Positions 20,978 through 30,440 of a stretch of 64,000 nucleotides of DNA are shown here, in pieces. Below the pieces are notes generated by a model that searched no databases, was not told the origin of the DNA, and saw only the letters and a program-made list of their open reading frames with translations. Source of the DNA: Leptospira ainazelensis (lineage in GTDB: Bacteria > Spirochaetota > Leptospiria > Leptospirales > Leptospiraceae); NCBI RefSeq assembly GCF_016918785.1, contig NZ_JAFFPT010000060.1, positions 124,001 to 188,000 of the forward strand, in the 5' to 3' direction. The first letter of the stretch is position 1. Each line of letters starts with the position of its first letter. Made by a program: the position numbers and the translations under genes.

Positions 20978-22111
20978 TTAGTTCTGAAGCGCAACGGCCG
21001 GAACCGTTTCTCGGATCTGCATCTCAATACTTCCCTTTCGAATGATTCCACCTAACAAGAGATAGTCGGAATCGACGGGATAGAACACGGCGGATTGTCC
21101 CGGAGTTACTCCTCTCACGTCTTCGAGAGGTTCGACGACTAAATCTTCTCCGCGTTTTGTGATCGTACAACGGATCGGACTGTGTCTGTAACGGACTTGC
21201 ACGCGGCATTCCAAGGATTCCCCTTCTTCGAGAGGAGCCAAACCTTGGTAGTTGGTATCGATTACGGAGAAAGAACCCGTATAAGTTTCATTCTCTTCTC
21301 CTAATATTACGGATCCGTCATCTTCGATCGCGATGACATACAACGGGTTTTTCCAAGCGATCCCGAGACCCTTTCTTTGGCCGATCGTGAAGTTTTCCCG
21401 TCCTTTGTGTTTGCCGATGATTCTTCCGTCTCTGAGTTTAAAAAAACCGGGAGTGAATTCCACGTTTTTCTTTTCTAAGAATTTTCGGTAGTCGTTCTCG
21501 GGGATAAAACAGATCTCTTGCGATTCCGCTTTTTCCGCGACGGGAAGTCCCATTCTTCTTGCGATCTCTCTGACTTCCGGTTTTGTCATTTCTCCGAGAG
21601 GAAAGATTACGTTTTTGAGATTCTCCTGAGAAAGTCCGTATAAATAATAGGCCTGATTTTTTCCCATATCGAGACCGTTGGCGATCGCGTAACGATCTCC
21701 GTTTTGCGCGATGCGGGCGTAGTGACCAGTTGCGATCTTGTCGATTCCGAGGGCTTTTGCTTTTTCAAAAAGTGCGCCGAACTTGACGAAGGTATTACAT
21801 TCCACACAGGGGTTCGGAGTTTTTCCGTGTTGATAGTCGTCTATAAAACGATCGATCACTTTCTCTTGAAAGACCTTTTCCATCTTCACTACGTAGAACG
21901 GAATTTTGAGCGAAAGACCCACGTCTCTCGCGTCCCGAATGTCTTCGGGAGAACAACAGGATTTTTTGGTCGTGTCGCAAGCGGGGGCTTCGTATTCCCA
22001 GGTTCGGAGATTGACCCCGATGACTTCGTAGCCTTCTTCCATGAGAAGACCCGCCGTCACCGCGCTGTCCACTCCGCCGCTCATGGCTACAATGATTTTA
22101 CCCTTGCTCAT
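20978..22111 (-). CDS. mnmA: tRNA 2-thiouridine(34) synthase MnmA
   Basis: A 377-residue protein that uses ATP and a persulphide sulphur to thiolate U34 in the wobble position of tRNA(Lys, Glu, Gln). The PP-loop SGGVDSAV (11-18) and the catalytic pair Cys102 (NPCVEC) and Cys201 (ESQEICF) are in place, as is GQRKGLGIAW. Length is normal for the family. It is followed 15 bases later by the ATP-grasp/oxidase fusion and preceded by the aspartic-protease gene with a 1-base gap, so all three may be one transcript. Confidence 0.95.
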   Translation of the reverse strand: MSKGKIIVAMSGGVDSAVTAGLLMEEGYEVIGVNLRTWEYEAPACDTTKKSCCSPEDIRDARDVGLSLKIPFYVVKMEKVFQEKVIDRFIDDYQHGKTPNPCVECNTFVKFGALFEKAKALGIDKIATGHYARIAQNGDRYAIANGLDMGKNQAYYLYGLSQENLKNVIFPLGEMTKPEVREIARRMGLPVAEKAESQEICFIPENDYRKFLEKKNVEFTPGFFKLRDGRIIGKHKGRENFTIGQRKGLGIAWKNPLYVIAIEDDGSVILGEENETYTGSFSVIDTNYQGLAPLEEGESLECRVQVRYRHSPIRCTITKRGEDLVVEPLEDVRGVTPGQSAVFYPVDSDYLLLGGIIRKGSIEMQIRETVPAVALQN

Positions 22112-22112
22112 C

Positions 22113-23087
22113 TTACTTCCCGCCGTCTTTCCCTACTATACCTATAAGACTCCGTTTCATGTCCAAGAGAATTCTGTGCTCGTTTAACCAGTTTACGCCG
22201 AGAATTCCCTGGATCCGAACTCCGGTCGAAACACCGGCAAAATCGACCGGAAGCCCCGAAGGTAGAATTTCGAGATCATTTACACAATTGGACGTCGCGA
22301 GAATACAAAGTTTACGAACAAAACGCGTTCTCACGTTCAAAACCTTTCCTTGGAAGTTGAGAATCTGAACGGGACGACTCGAAGAAGTTTCTTCCACAAA
22401 ACCGGGAATCGGATTCGGCAATTCCAAAAGACTCAAGTCGGCGCCGGTGTCCATCAGGAGAAGCGCCTTTTCTTGGGTTCCATATTCGATTTCCAGAACC
22501 GGATGTCCGGAAAAGAATCGAAGCGGTTCCGTATTCTGAGCAAGGCCGGGGAAGGGAGAAAGCATGGCTTCGGTAAATTCTCCGCCGGCGCTTTCCAAAA
22601 AACGAATCTGCGTGGGATATTCTAAGATTAGAATTTTCTCATAGAGCGCGTCCATACCGAGGATTCCGTCGAGTTCGAGATTTCCGGCAAAGGAGTGAGA
22701 AAGTACGGTAAGATCCTTAAAGACCGAATGAGATTTGGAAAAAAGCTGAATCGTCCTCACTTTGCGGTAAGAATCGTCTTTTCCTCCGGGATAGGTGACC
22801 GCAATCCTTCGTTTAGAATCCTGTTCGTTGAAAAACTTTTCATCCAAAAAGGAGAATCGAGAACCGGTATCGACTAAAAACCGAAGGGGTTTTTCTTCGG
22901 GACTCAAGGAAAGTTGAATAAAACGAAATCCTTGTTTTTCAAAAAAGGGAAGAATGATTTCCATTCCCCCGGAAACTACATTGACCTGTGTTTTCGAGGG
23001 AAGAAGGGAGCAGGAAAGAAACGCAAAAAGAAAGAGTGTAAGGAAAAACCTCAGATCAATTTTTTGATACATTTCTGATTGGAACAT
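22113..23087 (-). CDS. two-lobed retropepsin-like aspartic protease, lipoprotein
   Basis: About 324 residues from the ATG at 23087; an in-frame ATG at 23072 is equally possible and gives MYQKIDLRFF. A hydrophobic signal with FLSC lipobox follows. The mature protein has two similar halves. Each has a catalytic D-T-G (FLVDTGSRFSFL and LLMDTGADLSLL) and a later GILG motif (GILGMDAL, GILGVNWL) followed by an ILxLD/E strand. One chain therefore has both active-site Asp residues, as in pepsin, but built from two retropepsin-like units. It is likely periplasmic or surface-exposed. The upstream small gene overlaps its start by 22-37 bases. Confidence 0.75.
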   Translation of the reverse strand: MFQSEMYQKIDLRFFLTLFLFAFLSCSLLPSKTQVNVVSGGMEIILPFFEKQGFRFIQLSLSPEEKPLRFLVDTGSRFSFLDEKFFNEQDSKRRIAVTYPGGKDDSYRKVRTIQLFSKSHSVFKDLTVLSHSFAGNLELDGILGMDALYEKILILEYPTQIRFLESAGGEFTEAMLSPFPGLAQNTEPLRFFSGHPVLEIEYGTQEKALLLMDTGADLSLLELPNPIPGFVEETSSSRPVQILNFQGKVLNVRTRFVRKLCILATSNCVNDLEILPSGLPVDFAGVSTGVRIQGILGVNWLNEHRILLDMKRSLIGIVGKDGGK

Positions 23088-23281
23088 CGTGTGTAGTCGA
23101 TCACGCAGTCCCTGTACTGAATGCCTGTCATTGGGTCCGCTGGTTTGTATTCTATAAAACACGAATACGGAGAAAAATCAAATTTTTCTTTCCCGAGCGC
23201 TCGGTCTTGGATCCGTTTTGTGAGTTCTCTTTCTTCGATTTGGGTCAGAGGAACTTGGTACAGCAGGAGATTCTTTTCCAT
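23051..23281 (-). CDS. small conserved-looking protein
   Basis: A 76-residue protein with four Cys residues (SCFIEY, RDCVIDYTRCSNQKC) and no signal peptide. A Cys-rich C-terminus of this sort may bind zinc. The start at 23281 has an AGCAGG-like purine run downstream only, so the start is moderately supported. Its 3-prime end overlaps the start of the aspartic protease gene, which favours it being a real, co-translated gene. Function unknown. Confidence 0.55.
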   Translation of the reverse strand: MEKNLLLYQVPLTQIEERELTKRIQDRALGKEKFDFSPYSCFIEYKPADPMTGIQYRDCVIDYTRCSNQKCIKKLI

Positions 23282-23323
23282 GCTGTACTGATCGGCAAAT
23301 TCCGAAAAAAGAAAAAGGTTTTC

Positions 23324-24382
23324 TTAGGTTTCTTTATAACAAATGGTCCGATTCTTTCCCGAATGTTTCGCCATATAAAGGGCCTTGTCCGCTCTTTCGA
23401 TCAGATCTCTGTTATTTTTGTCTTTTGGCCAAAACTCGGAGACTCCAACGGAAAGTGTGACTTTGAGATCCGGACCGCCGTTCGGGTTTTTTACGCTGCT
23501 GGCTTCCACCGCTGCACGGATCTTTTCTCCCATCTCATATCCTCTTTCGAGATCCGCTCCCGGCATCACGAGGCAGAATTCTTCTCCGCCGTATCGAGCC
23601 GGCGTATCGTGTTTGCCTGCGTTTCGAATCAACTGTCTCGCGACTTCGATCAGAACCTGATCCCCGGCTTGGTGACCATGTGTATCGTTGAACTTTTTAA
23701 AGTTGTCCACGTCGGTAAAAAGAAGAGTCAGATGAGACTTTTTCTTTCTACAACGATCCATCTCTTCTTTGAGTTTTGTCTGGAAGTAGTGATGTACTTT
23801 GAGACCGGTCATCATATCCACGGTCGCGAGTTCGTAAAGACGAGAGTTTTCCACTGCAATTCCCGCAAGAGTGGAAAGTGTAGTTAAAAAATCCCGGTCC
23901 TCTTCTTGGACCTCGTTCATGGTCATCTTTTCTCCGAGTACAAGAAGACCGTTCACCTTTCCCTTTGCGTTCAAAGGAATGATGAGGTCTGCTCCGATTC
24001 CCCGGAGGAAATCGATTTCGGTTACGGATCGGCCCATACTCTCTTCAATCTGGTTTACCGTCATCGCTTTCATTCTGGTTTCTAAAAACTGAATGAGAGC
24101 CGCGTCCGTTTTGATACGGAATGATTTTTCGTTTTCCGAAAGATCAAAACCTTTGTAACTCGGATCCAATTCGAAAAAATCGGAATCCGCTTCCGGGCTG
24201 ACATAGATTGCCGCCTGCAAGGTTTGCAACTGTGCGAGACAAATATTAAGAATTGCATCCATTAGATATTTGTAATCTAACGTGGAATTGAGAGCTTTGC
24301 TGATTTCTAATAATTGCTTTTGATCATAGATTTTCTTTTCGAGATATTCTATCATCAGTGGATCATTTTCTTTACTGATCAA
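23324..24382 (-). CDS. GAF-GGDEF diguanylate cyclase
   Basis: A 352-residue cytoplasmic protein: a short N-terminal coiled coil, a GAF domain (about 30-185) and a GGDEF domain (about 190-348). The active-site loop is GGEEF (265-269) and the metal Asp is in FTDVDNFK. It should make c-di-GMP. The product-inhibition I-site, RxxD five residues before GGEEF, is GKHD (256-259) here, so the Arg is missing and feedback inhibition is probably lost. A ligand or redox signal is presumably sensed by the GAF domain. It stands alone, upstream of the initiator tRNA in the opposite orientation. Confidence 0.88.
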   Translation of the reverse strand: MISKENDPLMIEYLEKKIYDQKQLLEISKALNSTLDYKYLMDAILNICLAQLQTLQAAIYVSPEADSDFFELDPSYKGFDLSENEKSFRIKTDAALIQFLETRMKAMTVNQIEESMGRSVTEIDFLRGIGADLIIPLNAKGKVNGLLVLGEKMTMNEVQEEDRDFLTTLSTLAGIAVENSRLYELATVDMMTGLKVHHYFQTKLKEEMDRCRKKKSHLTLLFTDVDNFKKFNDTHGHQAGDQVLIEVARQLIRNAGKHDTPARYGGEEFCLVMPGADLERGYEMGEKIRAAVEASSVKNPNGGPDLKVTLSVGVSEFWPKDKNNRDLIERADKALYMAKHSGKNRTICYKET

Positions 24383-24541
24383 ACGGTTGGTTCTCCGGTG
24401 CTATAGATACGAAAGGAGCCTTTTCCAATTTATTGCCGAAACTTTGAACGGCTTTCTTTTTCATTCGAAACGAATCTCTTAATACAAAGGATATAAGATC
24501 TAATTTTTCTTTAAAAATCAATTCTTTTTGTCGATTTATTC

Positions 24542-24569
24542 TTGCTTTCGAGGGTTCAGCACAAATACT
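24542..24569 (+). promoter_or_regulatory. possible promoter of the initiator tRNA
   Basis: TTGCTT (24542-24547) and AATACT (24564-24569) with a 16-base spacer lie 14 bases before the mature tRNA. The match to the sigma-70 pattern is partial (3 of 6 and 4 of 6). Confidence 0.3.
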
Positions 24570-24578
24570 GACCTATAT

Positions 24579-24659
<81 letters not shown>

Positions 24660-24898
24660 TTTAATCCTTCCCTCTTTCTTTTCAAGATAAATTTTCCCTT
24701 TTGTCCTTGTTTTCCAATATAACTGAATATTCAGCTAAGTTTGCATCCTTTTTCTAAAAAGGAAAGTGAATATTTACTCACAGCCTTACGTTAGTCTCTT
24801 CTTGCTACAGAAACTAATCAAAAAGAGCTACCCCATTCATCCGAAAACGCCTTTTGAGAAAATGTTTTGGTGACAAATGGGATTTCTCCCATTTCGCA

Positions 24899-25674
<776 letters not shown>

Positions 25675-25678
<4 letters not shown>

Positions 25679-26343
25679 TTCCTTTCTCCAAAGATGGCGC
25701 TTCCGATTCTTACAAAATCGCTTCCCTCTTCGATCGCGATTCTGTAGTCACCGGACATTCCCATGGATAATTTTCCTTCGGGATAATATTCTTTTCGGAT
25801 GTTTGCGAGTTCTCGAAAAACTTCTCTCGTTTTGTTAGGCTCTCCGTCGGACGGTCCCATCGTCATCATTCCTTCCAAAAAACAAAACTCGTTGGAAAGG
25901 CTTTCTTTTTGGGAAAGAATTTCGAGAAGTTCTTTTTTATCAAAGCCGTGCTTGGTGTTTTCGTCCGTGAGATTGGCTTGTAAGAAATAGCCGATTTTTT
26001 TTTGTTCTTTTTGGGCGCGTTTCAAAAGTTCTTCTACGGTTCCAAGACTACCGACCCCATGCGCGTATGAATAACCTAAGAATAATTTTCGAAGGGTTCC
26101 GCTCTGCACCGGCCCGATATGATGCAGAACCAGAGGAGAATCTTTTTGTTTTAACCATTCTTCGAATTTTTCCAATCCTTCCTGGATTCGATTTTCTCCG
26201 AAATGAAGAACTCCTCCGTTTACGGCTTCTCTTACCGCCTCCAATGTTTGGAACTTGGAGACCGCGATCAGAGTGGGAGGTTTTTCGGGTCGAAGTTTTG
26301 TCAGCTCTTCTTGGATTTGAAAATAACGTTCTCGGATCCCCAT
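25675..26343 (-). CDS. YggS/PLPBP family pyridoxal-phosphate protein
   Basis: A 222-residue single-domain PLP-binding protein. The PLP Lys lies in AVSKFQT (about residue 30), with HFGENRIQEG, HHIGPVQSG and GMSGDYRIAIEEGSDFVRIGSAIFG completing the family pattern. These proteins keep PLP and amino-acid pools balanced and have no catalytic activity of their own known. GMSGDYRIAI in place of the common GMSxDxxxAI is a normal variation. It is translationally coupled to proC and 1 base from the Lys/Glu-rich gene. Confidence 0.92.
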
Positions 26344-26344
26344 A

Positions 26345-27064
26345 TCATTCGCTGGATTTTAACTTTTTCATTTCTCTTTCGAGTTTTTCTACGCGTTTTT
26401 CCAGACTTCTTTTGGAAGAAGTTTTTTTGGTTTTGCCCTTTTTTTTAGAAGGAGAAATTCCCAATTTTTTTTCCAATCGATTCACCCTCGTTTCCAAGGA
26501 GCGAATTCTTTTTCCGGTTTTGATTGAAGGATGTTTTTTAAGATGTCTTTTCTTTTTGACGGGATGTTTTCTTTCCGCCTTGTCTTCCCAATCCGTTTTG
26601 TCCTCTTTTACCCTTTCTTTTTTGGATTTGGGTTCTTCGTCTTTATAGACGCTCGTTTCGTCTTTGGGAGGATTCCATTTTTCTTCGGGATATTTTTCTT
26701 TTTCGGGTTTTGAGGGGGAAGTCGTCTTCTTTTCCTCGGGCCATTCTTCTTTGAGACTTTTGTTTTCTTTGGATGGAGTTTTCTCTTTTTCCATTCCCGT
26801 AGAATCGCCGATAGGTGGAGAATTTTTTTCTTCGGTCGGAAGCGTATTGAGATCGTTCGGAGAAATCGGAGGTTCGGTGTTCATCTCGGGACTTAAGATG
26901 ACTCGATCCGTTTTAGAATTGTTCGAGACTTCTTCGCCTTCTTTCTTTTTTAAGAATTTGGAGATGTCTTCCCGAAAGAGATAACTGTAGAGGATCAAAG
27001 ATCCTAAGAGTAAAACTAAAATTCCGGAAAGTAAGATTTTCAACTGGTCTCGTCTCATGGGCAT
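26345..27064 (-). CDS. single-pass membrane protein with Lys/Glu-rich tail
   Basis: A 239-residue protein with one N-terminal membrane segment (LLSGILVLLLGSLILYSYLF, residues 10-29) and a long highly charged Lys/Glu/Pro/Ser region (45-180), then a C-terminal coiled coil with heptad repeats (SLETRVNRLEKKLG, SLEKRVEKLEREMK). No enzyme motif is present. It is the first gene of the yggS-proC operon (1-base gap). It may be a structural or cell-envelope anchoring protein. Confidence 0.6.
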   Translation of the reverse strand: MPMRRDQLKILLSGILVLLLGSLILYSYLFREDISKFLKKKEGEEVSNNSKTDRVILSPEMNTEPPISPNDLNTLPTEEKNSPPIGDSTGMEKEKTPSKENKSLKEEWPEEKKTTSPSKPEKEKYPEEKWNPPKDETSVYKDEEPKSKKERVKEDKTDWEDKAERKHPVKKKRHLKKHPSIKTGKRIRSLETRVNRLEKKLGISPSKKKGKTKKTSSKRSLEKRVEKLEREMKKLKSSE

Positions 27065-27159
27065 ACCTTTTTAGAATATCGGTTTTTTCCTTCGAAAAAG
27101 GGAAGGGAAAACGGGATAAGTGTCTCTTTTTAAGTCTCATTTTCACCGAATAGAATCCT

Positions 27160-27918
27160 GTGAACCTTCGCTTTTCCATTCTCACCCTTCTCTGTTTCCT
27201 TGGTTTGAGCTTGTTTGGAGGTTTTACCGATCTTCCTTCGGCTCCCGTCAAAAGAGACGAAGACGAGGTCAGCCGGGTTCTGATCTTGGAAAAGATACTC
27301 TCCGACTGGAAGCAATACAATCTTTTTCTTGTGGATTCCTTCGACGGAGAAAGACCTTGGGAAATTTATAGAGGAGTTTCGTTTTTAAACGAGATCCGTT
27401 TCAATTCTCAGATTCCTGCCAATTCCGCGTTTTTAAAGGAAAGAGAATTCTATCCGACTCTCACTCCTGCGAATGACTACCGTTCGATGATGGTCCAGAC
27501 CTTTTTTGAAAATCCGAAACACTCACATCTCGAACTTCGCCCCAAAGAAAAAATCCGTCTTCCGATCGGCGCCCCGACTCGGATCTTTTTTTGGATGTAT
27601 GCTTCTTCCCAAAACGCAAAGATAGAATTGGTTCTTCATCAGTATCGGTCCAAGGAGATCGTGATCGAACTTTCGGATTTGAGTTTTGACGGTTGGAAAC
27701 GAATCGAGAAAAAATTGGAGATTCCGGCGAGAAACACAAGACTCAATCGAAGTTTGCGTTATCCGTTCGAGATCGCGGCGATCCGGTTGATTCCGGGTCC
27801 GTTTCAAAAAAAGGGGGAATTCGTTTTTTACTTGGATCGAATGGGACTTCTCATCGACACAAGAGACGAAGCTTATCCGGGCGCCGAGATCAAAGACAAT
27901 TGGGGTACTGGTTTTTAA
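27160..27918 (+). CDS. FlaA-family flagellar sheath-like protein
   Basis: A 252-residue exported protein starting with GTG at 27160 and a signal peptide. The mature part follows the spirochaete FlaA pattern: a DSFDGERPWEI motif near the start, the GAPTRIFFWMYASSQNAKIELVLHQ region, a LSFDGWKRIEKKLEIP motif and a YLDRMGLL strand near the end. FlaA proteins coat the periplasmic flagellar filament. In Leptospira the known flaA genes sit together elsewhere, so this is a diverged, separately placed paralogue. Its end overlaps the convergent HAD gene by 29 bases. Confidence 0.7.
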   Translation: MNLRFSILTLLCFLGLSLFGGFTDLPSAPVKRDEDEVSRVLILEKILSDWKQYNLFLVDSFDGERPWEIYRGVSFLNEIRFNSQIPANSAFLKEREFYPTLTPANDYRSMMVQTFFENPKHSHLELRPKEKIRLPIGAPTRIFFWMYASSQNAKIELVLHQYRSKEIVIELSDLSFDGWKRIEKKLEIPARNTRLNRSLRYPFEIAAIRLIPGPFQKKGEFVFYLDRMGLLIDTRDEAYPGAEIKDNWGTGF

Positions 27919-28507
27919 AAAACTCTCCGAGTTCCGAAGGATTTTTAGAACTAAATTGAAACGTATCCCAACCAACGTAACCAGCCGCTTCCACGTTAGT
28001 CGCGTTGTCGTCGATCAAAACGTAACGTTTATCGGGATAATCGGTCTGGATCCATTGAAAGTATTCCTCCGCGGGTTTTCGGGTTCCTAATTCGCAGGAA
28101 AAATAGAGTTGATCGAATTGGGAAAAAACTTCCTGCATTTCCGGGAATTTTTCGAGTTCCTTATACCAGATCGAATAATTGCTCGCGAGGACGAGTTTGT
28201 TTCCGTTCGCCTTTAGGAGTTTGACGATTCCGACACTTTCCTGAATCAAGCGGACTTTTTGAAACATCAGTTCCTTGATCTTACGAGGATCGGGAAGATC
28301 GGAATTTCTAAATTCGGGAAGATAGAATCGTTCGAAAAATTCCTCTTCTTCGATATGCCCTTTTTCGAATTCGATAAAGGCGTTTCTTTCCCTTCCCTGG
28401 ATAAATTTTTCTCTCGATTCGCTGGGAAGTATTTTATAAAGTGCAGAATGAAAGGGATCCTTGATCAAGGTATCCATCAGATCAAAAGCAAACAGAACTC
28501 CGCTCAT
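27890..28507 (-). CDS. HAD superfamily hydrolase
   Basis: 205 residues from the ATG at 28507; an in-frame start at 28531 would overlap waaA. HAD motif I is FDLMDTL (Asp9, Asp12), motif II is VLASNYS, and motif IV is YVLIDDNATNV. Family members are phosphatases or dehalogenases of small metabolites; substrate unknown. The start lies 6 bases from the divergent waaA start, so promoters must lie inside each other's coding regions. The end overlaps the flaA-like gene. Confidence 0.8.
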   Translation of the reverse strand: MSGVLFAFDLMDTLIKDPFHSALYKILPSESREKFIQGRERNAFIEFEKGHIEEEEFFERFYLPEFRNSDLPDPRKIKELMFQKVRLIQESVGIVKLLKANGNKLVLASNYSIWYKELEKFPEMQEVFSQFDQLYFSCELGTRKPAEEYFQWIQTDYPDKRYVLIDDNATNVEAAGYVGWDTFQFSSKNPSELGEFFKNQYPNCL

Positions 28508-28513
28508 AAACCA

Positions 28514-29770
28514 ATGATTTTTCTCTATCAAATCCTGACGATCTTTCTTCGTATCTTTATCGTTCCTCTTTTGTTCCTCTTTCCCGCGGGAAGAATTTTT
28601 TTTCTAAAACGAAAGGAAGATCGGAAAAGAATTCTTTCCAAACCCTTTGATTCTTCCGGAAAAAAAACGATCTGGCTTCACGCCGCTTCGGTGGGAGAAT
28701 TGGATCAGTGCCGGGCTTTGGCATTAGAGTTTCGAAAAAAAGATCCAGACGCCTTTTTACTTCAGTCCGTTTTTTCCGAAAGCGTTAGAGATTCTCAATT
28801 GGAAGCGTTTCCGGCGGATGAAACCTTTCGTCTTCCGATCGACACTCCGTTTGGTTACGACTGGATTTTCGGACACTTTCATCCAAACGTTCTTGTGCTG
28901 ATGGCTTGGGACACTTGGCCGAATCTGATTCTTTCGGCAAAACGATTCGGAACAAAGGTGGTTTTGGGATCCGCAGTTATAGGAACGCGCAAAGACGGAA
29001 TTTTAGGAATGTTGACGAGGTCCGTTTTCCGGAACCTGAGCGGGATCTATCCTTCCCACAAAAGTTTTTACGATGCGTTCCGTTCTCTTGTTCCGGAAAA
29101 AATTCCGGTAAAGGTTTTAGGAGACACACGATTCGATACGGTTTTAAAAAAAATCGAGGATAACCAAAAGAAATTCGTCAGACCCAAAGATTATCCGTAT
29201 TCAAAAATCATACTATTCGCGTCCACTTACGAACCTTGCGAAGAACTTTTTGTTTCCTTTTACAAACTCGCCAAAGAAAAACAACCGAATTTGTTAAACG
29301 AATTTGCGTTTTGGATCTTTCCTCACAAAACCTCTCCCGAAAGAATCACTTCCCTAGAACACAGACTGCAGGACGCAAGGATGGAATACCAAACATGGAC
29401 TTCCACTCCCTACGAAAAGATGAGCGCGCAGACGATCGTATTCGACGTTTTGGGAATTTTGGCGTTCGCCTATCAAGCTGTGGATTTCGCCTACGTCGGT
29501 GGAGCCCTTCACAACCGGGTTCACAACGTTTTGGAACCCGCGACCTTCGGCCTTCCTCTAATGACGGGTCCTAAAATTTCCAATTCTCCGGAGGCGATGA
29601 TCTTAAACAAAACCGGCGGTTTGTTTGTAGTAAATAAACCGGAAGATATATTAAGAATTTTGAATTTTCCTCCGAACGAAATCGCAGAGATCAGAAAACA
29701 AAACTCTGAGTTTGTTAGAAACGGTCGGGGCGCGGCGGAAAGATTGTATGAAGAGATTTCTAAACTTTAG
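28514..29770 (+). CDS. waaA: 3-deoxy-D-manno-octulosonic acid transferase (KdtA)
   Basis: 418 residues from the ATG at 28514, which begins the single N-terminal membrane anchor (MIFLYQILTIFLRIFIVPL). The longer upstream frame shadows the HAD gene and is not used. The family features are LHAASVGELDQC (active-site Glu), the GFHFHP-like FGHFHPNVLVLMAWDTWPN pair and YVGGALHNRVHNVLEPATFGLPLMTG in the C-terminal CMP-sugar domain. It adds Kdo from CMP-Kdo to lipid A precursor on the inner membrane. Its last codons overlap the following gene by 23 bases. Confidence 0.92.
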   Translation: MIFLYQILTIFLRIFIVPLLFLFPAGRIFFLKRKEDRKRILSKPFDSSGKKTIWLHAASVGELDQCRALALEFRKKDPDAFLLQSVFSESVRDSQLEAFPADETFRLPIDTPFGYDWIFGHFHPNVLVLMAWDTWPNLILSAKRFGTKVVLGSAVIGTRKDGILGMLTRSVFRNLSGIYPSHKSFYDAFRSLVPEKIPVKVLGDTRFDTVLKKIEDNQKKFVRPKDYPYSKIILFASTYEPCEELFVSFYKLAKEKQPNLLNEFAFWIFPHKTSPERITSLEHRLQDARMEYQTWTSTPYEKMSAQTIVFDVLGILAFAYQAVDFAYVGGALHNRVHNVLEPATFGLPLMTGPKISNSPEAMILNKTGGLFVVNKPEDILRILNFPPNEIAEIRKQNSEFVRNGRGAAERLYEEISKL

Positions 29771-30440
29771 GTCGGGCGTGGAAATCTATCGATTTCCCTT
29801 TATATTAGTCTTTTGTTGTTTCTTTCTGATCGGAATCGGGAAATTACATTCCGCCGAAACAATTTCGCAGGTCAAAATCCTTTCGGCCGTTTCCGCCGAA
29901 TTCGTCAAAGAACCAAATTCACATTCTTATATTCAAAGGGCCCTAAAAAAGGAAGATTTAAATGGTCATTCTCATATTCCCGGTTCCTCTTTTTTCGGGT
30001 TTTTAAACCTTCTAAATCCGACGAGGTGGTTCGATCGAGAGATCACGGAAGACGCGTATGATGTTCTTTTGAAGGACGTCTCCGTTTTGGAAGGCAGCGA
30101 TATAAAGCGGAAACTCGATTTCGTATTAATAAGACACGTTAAGCGCGGTCGGAAACCGGAATGGTCCTGGGATCAAGGTTACGACGGTTTTTCCAATCTT
30201 AAAAAGTTCCTAGTCGATCGACCCAAAAACGATTCGGCAAATTCGAAGCTTCCGATCGACACTACACTCTGGTATTCGGATACTCCCGTTTTGCTTTCGA
30301 AATTGAGTAAGGAAAGAAAGGATCAAGATCGACTCGTTTATGTTGGCCATATTCATATCGATCAAGAACTTCCGGAAACGGTGAAAAAACAGTCCGTTCC
30401 TCGGGTCAACTTCGGAAGATTCGGTGTTTTTTCGGTGTGA
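29748..30440 (+). CDS. exported protein of unknown function
   Basis: 230 residues from the ATG at 29748, which has a charged N-terminus then a signal segment (FPFILVFCCFFLIGIGKLHS, cut near AET). The mature part is Lys/Asp-rich with a GRKPEWSWDQGYDGF motif and a C-terminal DQDRLVYVGHIHIDQ strand. No family is recognised. It overlaps waaA by 23 bases, so it is part of that transcript and may act in envelope biogenesis. Confidence 0.6.
   Translation: MKRFLNFRSGVEIYRFPFILVFCCFFLIGIGKLHSAETISQVKILSAVSAEFVKEPNSHSYIQRALKKEDLNGHSHIPGSSFFGFLNLLNPTRWFDREITEDAYDVLLKDVSVLEGSDIKRKLDFVLIRHVKRGRKPEWSWDQGYDGFSNLKKFLVDRPKNDSANSKLPIDTTLWYSDTPVLLSKLSKERKDQDRLVYVGHIHIDQELPETVKKQSVPRVNFGRFGVFSV

Noticed and set aside
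23207..23887. 226-residue plus-strand frame
   Set aside because: Antisense to the GGDEF gene, no recognisable motifs.
24723..24734. CTGAATATTCAG palindrome after the tRNA
   Set aside because: A short AT-rich palindrome with no T-run; too common to call a regulator site.
26067..26648. 193-residue plus-strand frame
   Set aside because: Antisense to yggS and the Lys/Glu-rich gene; Phe/Leu/Ser-rich from complementing Lys/Glu codons.
28259..28513. Upstream extension of waaA
   Set aside because: Antisense to the HAD gene; normal family length begins at 28514.
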